Assembly: GCA_030544235.1 (NCBI GenBank)
Contig: CM060484.1
Location: forward strand, 11,564,531-11,628,530
Direction of reading: 5' to 3'
Origin: Lepturacanthus savala
Lineage: Eukaryota; Chordata; Actinopteri; Scombriformes; Trichiuridae
DNA: 64,000 bases
Shown here piece after piece: positions 37,527 to 64,000 of the stretch (its first letter is position 1; each line of letters opens with the position of its first letter). The notes beneath the pieces are model-generated. The model did no database searches. It was not told where the DNA came from and was given only the letters and a program-made list of their open reading frames with translations. Position numbers and translations under genes: made by a program.

Positions 37527-38734
37527 CTTAAGAAACAACTACCATCACTTGATGACTTACTAATATAATGTTTTTTTATATCAAACTGTCGTCATAGTAA
37601 ATAAAAACTTACTTATCTCATAATTTAGTCTTTTTATTTCATAACTTAATTCAATTTTGACTTTTTTTTTAATTTACCAACTGTAACATTGTCCTTTTAT
37701 TTCCTAATCATTTCTCATACGTTCTCTGTCTCTTTTGATTTTTTTCCTCGCACTTAGTTAATTAATGTTTTTTTATTGTATTTCCTTTTAATGTCGCAAT
37801 GAACTTCCAGAGAGGAGTGTATATCTGCTCCTTTAAACTCTAAACATGTCTTTTTTTTTCTATCTTTACTCCTCCCTCACTCCCCTTTGTGCCTCCTCTG
37901 CAAACAAATGGGATCAACCTGTTGTGCCTGGTCCAGGATCAGTTCAGCTAACAGCCTCGCGCTATGAAACCATGGTAACGCGCTGCCGTTAAACTGATCC
38001 GGGGTCAGTAAAGATGCCCGGTTCGGCCCCGTCAGTCACTCGCTGTATTCCGACAGTCTTTTCCTTCCACTCCACTTCAGAAACACCGAGCAGTCCCTCG
38101 GTTTCCCACGCCTCCACACCGCCGCCAGCCTCCACAAAAAAACGTCTTGAATCAGCAAAGAATGTAATATGCGGAAATAGACACTTTAAAACGGCTTCAG
38201 GTGACGTTATTTACGGTTTGAACTGGATTAACGATGTAGGATTTTAACGAAGAAAAGGGGCGAATACTGTGTTTTCCGCTGGACTAACTGCACCGAAGGG
38301 GACGTAAAGTTTTCAGTGGGACGGACTGGCTGGTTTCTACAATGTCGACTGCGCTGAACTGGCCGTGAATGTTTGCATTTTTTGTTTTTAAACCGGTTGG
38401 AACATTTCCTGTCATTGTACTGCGTCTTTTCGAATCTTTTCTCGGTGGAAACACGCTCGCAGAGTTCTTCCACACCTCAGGAATTCAGCGTCCGCGAACG
38501 CCGCAGGTAGCTAGCTGGCTAGCTGGTTAGCTAGTTTCCAAGCTAGTTTTTAACACGCAGAAAAAGAACTCTACGTAACGTTAACGCGGGTTTTCACGCG
38601 TTCGACACGCGGTTAATGTTAGGTGTTCGTTCTATCTCCGAGGTTTTTTCAGTCTCGTGTGGTTGTTTTTGACAATCCGTAGCCCTCAACTCGGTCTAAA
38701 CTCGACCCGTAGCCGCTGCAGCTAGCGTCCAAAC

Positions 38735-58260
<19,526 letters not shown>

Positions 58261-58564
58261 GGAAACCGTTTAGTCTTTTCTTTAACACTGTAAATAGGCT
58301 TTCTTTTTTTAAAAACTTTTTTATGGATGTATCACATTTTATATTAGTATGAAAAGGACAATTAACTGGTCAATATTTGACCGCATCTCTAATTTCATGA
58401 AACGAACATTTTTTTTTTTGCAAGCTGTCACCTTTTCTAATGACTTTTTATGAATGATAAGTTGTGTTGTAATTGAAAACGAGGTGTGGCACACGGGTTT
58501 GTTTGTTTAAAAAAAAGCTTTTTTTTTCACCTGGTAGTTAAACCTATTCTCTCCCCGCTGTGTT

Positions 58565-58570
58565 AATAAA
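58565..58570 (+). terminator. Candidate tcf7l1 poly(A) signal
   Basis: AATAAA lies about 305 nt after the stop codon and is followed by a T/G-rich stretch ('ttctttttgtgtgtgagag', about 58606). This would give a short 3'UTR. Confidence 0.6.
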
Positions 58571-58599
58571 TATTCACTGAGTTCTGATGTTAAAGAGGT

Positions 58600-60650
58600 G
58601 GAAAGTTTCTTTTTGTGTGTGAGAGCCTGCAGTTTATCATAAGACCAAGGATTATAGAAGTAAATCATTCACTTCATTTGAAACATCTCTAAAATATATT
58701 AATGTAACAAACAACATAAATTCTACTTTTACGAAGCTTATACGTTTTCATTTTTTGTTGACCTATAATATCCATATTAAAATAATACTTATGTGAACAT
58801 TCTGCATGTTCTGTGTTGCACTTGGACATTAGACATATACTTTATACATTATCTGCACAATAAGCAGCAAGCTGCTTCACTTACAGCTGAGTTTTAAGTA
58901 ATATTGTTTCCTCAGAAGAAAATGGCATCAACACTGTTACAATTCACACATTAAACATCATTTCTGTGGCAGGTTTATTTAAGCTGGTTGCTCCAAATCT
59001 GAAAAGTCTGATTATATGGAAGTCTATCAGAAAATGACCCTACTTCTTACTTGATTCATTACCTCAGTTAACACTTCTGATATCTTTATAGTCTTGAATC
59101 ACAAGTTTAAATTAAAATGTAAACTATCAAGCTCAAATCTTTTGGATTTAACCGACCACTCGCTAATTTCTGGCCACGATGTTAAATTAAAATTCGTTAA
59201 AATGCAATATTTATTTGATCAGGATTGAAGAAACCTGAGAACAAGATGCATAAAGCCAAGGGCGCGCAGGACTGTAGCCGGACAGCCACAGAATTAAAGA
59301 ATTTAAAGTCATCAAAACATTAGATGAAGCTGTAAAACGATAGAAGAATCAAAGTCTCTCCTTTTATGGCAGCAGGAAGCTCGTTCCAGTAGTCGCCCTG
59401 TAAAACCAGTGTCAGTGGAGTGTAATTAACACTATTGGACATGTAATCATGCTCATATGATCCTCTGAGTCAGCGCGTTGTGACGCAGCGTCTGAGTGTT
59501 TTATGAGGCAATCGGTCATGTGGAAGGTTCCTGGTTAACTCGTTCACCTTCCAGTGATCTTGCTGTCGGTTTTGATTTGAGTAACTTTCTGTTTTGTTTA
59601 TGACGAGCGTGATGTCTTTACACAATAACCAGTTCTGGAAAACAGCTGTGTGCTGCACTTTAGTTTTAAGGTAGGAGAAAACAGGTTTTGTAGTCGCATT
59701 TCTTTTTACATTTTTCTTTTAAATCCCTCAAGATAGTCTAATGGAAGCCTATTTCTTGGTTTCCCTCGTCAAACTCTGCAAATACACAATCCGGCGACTC
59801 CCAAACGCTGTAGTGGATGAGTTATGACCTGCAAGTACTCTCCTCAGTCATATACACACAGCTTATGTGTGTATATGACTGCAGGACTATTGAGGCCACG
59901 CCCCCTTCACGCACCATGCATTGCATCACAAGCGCAGATCATTTCCTAGATCCCTGGAGGCCATACTTTTGAGCCCAAAGCACAAGAACCCTGAACTGAA
60001 AATTTTCCAAAATTCCCCATCTTAACTTCCCGTGGAAGTTTACCGGAATTTTTGCGACCCTAGTTGTTGTCACTATAATAAAGTTGTTTTTTTTTTTACA
60101 GACACTGCTCAGGCCTTTTCTGCATGTTTGCTTTTTTATTATTAAATTTTCCAAAAAAAAAAAATCATGCTTGAGCTTCAATAATAAATAAAAAAAAAAC
60201 ACTTAATCTATTTAAACATGTTTATTTCCATGCATTATTTTTTGGAAAAGCACTGCGTGTTTCATGATGGAAAATAAAGCTCTATGGTATTTGCATGTAA
60301 TAAAGCCCTGTGTAATAAACATGCAAACACTGTACAAACTAATATCTATCCGGAAGCATGAGGTATTTTTCAAAAATTGTGCATAAAAGTAAGTGTATTT
60401 ATGTCTTATTTCTTAATATAGAAGGCAAAATAACTACATAACATACTCATTTTACTTCCTGCACTCCTCTCACCTCGGAAGCTCACCTGAGGAAAACATG
60501 TGATAGGGTTAACCGGAGTGGATTCCCAGCATATGATCAAATATGCAGTTACGCAACACTGTGTGATATTGAGACAGGTAAAAGCCGGCGTATCGCTAGA
60601 CAGGTGTGGCTACGGCTTTACAGCACAGGGACTGGGAGGGCTTTACTGTA
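58600..60650. other. Intergenic region between tcf7l1 and the caspase
   Basis: AT-rich DNA without recognisable exons. It holds a perfect inverted repeat at 59845-59881 and, at about 60000-60063, a stretch ('ttgcgaccctag') resembling a common dispersed fish repeat. Confidence 0.5.
59845..59881. repeat. Perfect 16-bp inverted repeat with 5-nt loop
   Basis: The arm 'cagtcatatacacaca' (59845-59860) is exactly complementary to 59866-59881, with loop 'gctta'. It could form a stable hairpin in RNA or a cruciform in DNA. No U-tract or RNA-gene context is evident. Confidence 0.85.
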
Positions 60651-60661
60651 GACGCATAGTC

Positions 60662-60670
60662 TATATATAA
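60662..60670 (+). promoter_or_regulatory. Candidate TATA box for the caspase gene
   Basis: 'tatatataa' lies about 105 nt upstream of the start codon, so transcription could begin near 60695 and leave a leader of about 80 nt. An in-frame TGA at 60766-60768 precedes the ATG and supports this start. Confidence 0.45.
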
Positions 60671-60774
60671 CAGAGACAATCTCAATGAGGTTCAATGTGA
60701 AAGCTGCAGCATCTGCTGCGTTACCAGGTGGCTTCTCCGGCAAAGCTCATCTTCTCTGAGGCGTCTGAGGCACA

Positions 60775-63700
60775 ATGCTGCGGCGGAGAGGACGGCCAGA
60801 CCAGGAGTGTAACCGGGCGGTGGTGGTGTCCATAGCAGAATATTATCCCGGGGTGAGGCTGGGGCGGAGGCCCGGGGCCGAGAGGGACGCCAAGAAACTC
60901 CACAGCACCCTCAGCAGACTGGGCTTCAAGGTGGACCTCCACAGTGACCTCAGCAGCTCTGAAATCAAACAGCTGTTTCTGACAGGTACAGCTCCCCGTT
61001 CACACCTGTGTCTGTTTTAATGGGTATTCATAATACCTGGTATTTATAATACCTGGTATAACCTGGTATTGGAAGTCATTTTTTATTATTTTTTCCAAAA
61101 AATAACATTGGAAAAAAAAAAAGTGTTGAGTTGGTCCATAAGTCAGAACAATTCACTAATAAATAGATTTTCCTTAGATGAGCTTCTGTTAATTCTGCTG
61201 GCATTTCATTAGAAATGTGGGGTAACTAGGTAGAATTTACAAAAAATCTTAATTTGACCATTAAGACCACCTCTTTTGCATATTAAAAACTGAAGAGTAA
61301 TCCAACTGATACCGTCTGATTCTTCAGGATTCATATCCTATCAGGGCGAAAAACATCTTATATAACGACGCCTGTGGCCTTTAGGGGAGCAAGAACGTTC
61401 ACGTCAGGTTTTATGGCAGCTTGTCTCTAATAGAGCTGACATCAGTGGATAGTCATATCTTGCACGAACAGGATCGCTGGCACGTCATCAAGTCCTGATA
61501 AAGGATTTTATCTCTTAAAAAAAAACAACTAAATGATAAAACAGTTCTACAGGAAACAAGAGGCCGCATTTGTCTGCGAACTATTTTGTATTGATATAAA
61601 ATGTATATATATATAATTCTGCAGAGTCCTGTAAGTGATAAAACAATGATTCAGAGAGCCTGAGGGTTTCTATGCGGTTAACACCCTCCTGAGTAAATAC
61701 AGCTTGGACAGAATGTTCTTGATGCTGCAAATATGCAAATAAATCTACATGCAAGTTTACACGTGCCCCCTGTTTTTCTTTGTCTTGATGTGCTAGTATA
61801 TTAAGACTGTGTGTGTGTGTGTGTGTGTGGTGCAGAGAGCCGGCGGCCCGTGAAGGACTGTTTCCTGGCCATCTTGTCATCTCATGGGGAAGAAGGCTGC
61901 GTGTTCGGAGCTGACGGGGAACCCGTCTGGCTGTCTCAAGTTTACAGATATTTTGATAATGAGTATATGGAGAGAAAGGCCAAACTCTTCCTCATCCAGG
62001 TAGGAGCCAATGAATCAACAACAGCTGAATGTGTTCAAATCACATAGGGCTGAGCGTTCCTTTACATTCTGAATATCACAGGAAGCTTTTGGTGGAATTT
62101 CCACACTTTCAAAATAAGTACACAACACTTTAAAGTCAAGACAGGAAAGTGCTGCCAACCTGGGGTTCCCCAAAGCTTTGTGAGAGGCCCCCTTTATTTT
62201 AAGTGGTGTAAAATATGCATAAATATTATATAGTGATAAGGTTTATTATCATAAAGGCTATAAATAAATACATGTATTTAGTTTAACTCCAGTTAAGTTG
62301 TAAGTTTCGAGTTTGCACTATGGAATAAAAGGACAGTTTAAGCCAGGTTTAAAGTTGCCTAAAGTTAACCTGAATGTTCAAAACGTGGCCTAAAGTGACT
62401 TTATTCTTTAATGTTACATACGTGACACATTTGTTTCATCTATATCCACAGTCAATGCCTTTTGATTGAAATATCAAAAGTTTTCCCAAAAACATGAAAA
62501 ATTACTTTTTAAATTAAAATAAAGGGCTCTTTTAAATGAAAAAATGGCTATTGTTATAATAGGGTGACTCTATTTATCTCTTCATCTTTTTCCCTCATGT
62601 AATTGTTGTGTATTTATATAATCAAACCAACAGCCAACTGATCTCAACCGGCTTCTTCCTGTGTGTCATGGACCTCCATTCTTTTCCAAAAACTATTAAA
62701 AACATGTCAGTGAGTGACTCCACTGCAATGGTGACATGTTCCGTCATTGTGTCTGGACATTAACGGAAGCCTATGGCACATAGGAATAAGATATTTCAGG
62801 CTTTGGTTATTTTTTTTTCAGAATAAAAGCATCTATGAGTGCGTGATGTGTGTTACTGAAGACTTTGTGGTTTTGCTGCGTCTGCAGGCGTGTAGAGGAA
62901 GCGGTCTGGATCCTGGCGTGGAGACGGATTCGGTCTCTGATAGCGGAGACATGAGCTTCTCACAGCATCTGGCTGTTCCTGTAGATACAGCCGTGATGTA
63001 CGCCACCGCACCAGGTAAACCCTGGCAATACTGTATAATGTTTATACATTTTTCTAGTCTATTGAACATGAACAGGGTTTTACTTGTCGGCATCATAAAA
63101 CGACTGGAAAAGCTTGCATCCCTTAATTGGAATCGATATTGTCCATCCAACAGTTTTAATTTACTGTATTTTGCCAACCAGGAGGGCACTTTAGCATGCA
63201 TTTGTGCCTCCCAATAGGACGTTTTTGCAATTTTAACACACGCTTTGGCTCCTAAGAGCGCACTTTAACATGCTTTTTAGCTCTAAAGAGGGCACATTAG
63301 CACAAGTTTTGGCTCCCATGTGGATGCTTAAACACACGTTTTGGCTCCCAAAAGGGCAGTTTAGCATGCATTTGGCTTCAAAAAGGGCACTTTAGCTGAC
63401 CCTAACCCTTTTTATCTAGTAAGAGGGTACTTTAACATGTTTTGGATCACAAGAGAAGTGCTCTCTTGTACATCTTTTGGCTCCTAGAAAACACTTAAAC
63501 ACATATTTGGCTCCTAAGAGGGCACTTTAACATGTTTTTAGTTCCCAAGAGGGCACAGTAGCACAAGTTTTGGCTCCCAAGAGGGGACTTTACCAAGTGT
63601 TTTGGCTGCAAGGGTACTTATATTGTTTGCATTCCTATAAACAATACTGTATAACATTAAAGAATTTATAAGTAAAGTCATTTTCCTTATAGAACTCACT

Positions 63701-64000
63701 GCAGAAGTTGATTTGCATCACATCCTGGCTTTCTTCTTTGACTTTCACTTCAAACACTTGTTTTTTTTTATAAGTGTTACTGAGAGTACTTGAAGTTGTC
63801 ATTTTAGCCTGAATTTAGATTCATTAACAGTTTTATGTGATTAAAATGTTTAAAATCGTCCCCTCCTCAGGTTACGGTGCCTTCATGCACCCTCTCGGAT
63901 CCGTCTTCCTGCAGACGTTCTGCACTTTATTAGAGGAAGAAGCAAACCGCAACCTGGAGCTGACTCGCCTGATGACTCGCCTCTCCCATAGCGTGGCTTA
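60775..64000 (+). CDS. Executioner-type caspase (caspase-3/7-like), 5' part, runs off the right edge
   Basis: Caspases are cysteine proteases cutting after Asp. Coding exons: 60775-60985, 61836-61999, 62888-63014 and 63871 to beyond 64000, GT-AG with matching phases, giving 210 residues so far. There is almost no prodomain (MLRRRGRPDQECNRAVVVSI), as in effector caspases. The large subunit shows an Arg (RRPGAERDA) at the position of the S1 Arg of caspase-3 (R64), the catalytic His in LSSHGEEG (exon 2) and the catalytic Cys in IQACRG, split between exons 2 and 3. The linker has VETDS, like the IETDS processing site of caspase-3. The small subunit begins VPVDTAVMYATAPGYGAFMH and continues GSVFLQTFCTLLEEEANR. 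Where other caspases have the substrate-binding Arg (YSWRN or SWRHP), this one reads AFMHP, so the Arg seems replaced by Met. Two residues are also missing before TAPG. The in-frame stop 9 nt upstream supports the start. Orthology (a caspase-3-like teleost paralogue, possibly casp23-like) is not settled. Confidence 0.92.
61000..61835 (+). other. Caspase intron 1
   Basis: AT-rich intron with a small tandem of 'ataatacctggta' units (61030-61070) and a GT tract running into the acceptor at 61808-61830. No other feature is seen. Confidence 0.6.
62000..62887 (+). other. Caspase intron 2
   Basis: AT-rich intron. A stretch near 62155-62200 ('cctggggttccccaaagc') resembles the start of the 'ccagtggttccc' dispersed repeat family. 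No exon is seen. Confidence 0.5.
63178..63625 (+). repeat. Degenerate minisatellite, about 38-bp unit, in caspase intron 3
   Basis: About eleven imperfect units follow the pattern 'ggctcccaagagggcacttt' plus 'agcatgcatttt'. Spacing varies around 36-42 bp. Recognisable cores start near 63183, 63249, 63290, 63349, 63389, 63424, 63480, 63512, 63546 and 63583. Confidence 0.8.

Overview
This is vertebrate nuclear DNA, almost certainly from a teleost fish and probably an acanthomorph (percomorph). The genes are split into many short exons with GT-AG introns, the non-coding DNA is AT-rich and full of CA/GT, AT, GATA and AG microsatellites, and several dispersed repeat families look like ones I know from spiny-rayed fish. 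No bacterial operons, CRISPR arrays or prophage are present. Gene models below were built by hand from splice sites, reading-frame continuity and similarity to remembered family sequences; no database search was possible.

Layout. (1) About 678-6798, plus strand: the 3' part of dcp2, the catalytic subunit of the mRNA-decapping enzyme; exon 1 lies beyond the left edge. One of its introns has the hallmarks of a minor-spliceosome AT-AC intron. (2) 9309-16231, minus strand: a complete 15-coding-exon dbnl (drebrin-like / Abp1 / HIP-55) gene, convergent with dcp2, encoding an actin-binding ADF-H domain, a coiled coil, a proline-rich region with a coding minisatellite, and a C-terminal SH3 domain. 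(3) 16.3-37.9 kb: a gene desert with microsatellites, decayed transposons, a 143-bp tandem satellite (19.6-20.85 kb) and an isolated CpG-rich block near 34 kb. (4) 38735-58260, plus strand: a 12-coding-exon TCF/LEF gene, best matched to tcf7l1, with a CpG-rich promoter and an 11.3-kb third intron; its HMG box is unusually divergent. (5) 60775 to the right edge, plus strand: the first four coding exons of an executioner-type (caspase-3/7-like) caspase with catalytic His and Cys intact but apparently lacking the conserved substrate-binding Arg of the small subunit.

The four genes do unrelated jobs (mRNA decay, actin/endocytosis adaptor, Wnt transcriptional output, apoptosis-type protease), so no joint pathway is implied. 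I saw no clearly new multi-gene system. The most checkable oddities are the AT-AC intron in dcp2, the altered S1 pocket of the caspase, the divergent TCF HMG box, a CpG-rich CRE-containing block in tcf7l1 intron 3 that could be an internal promoter, and the satellite and minisatellite arrays.
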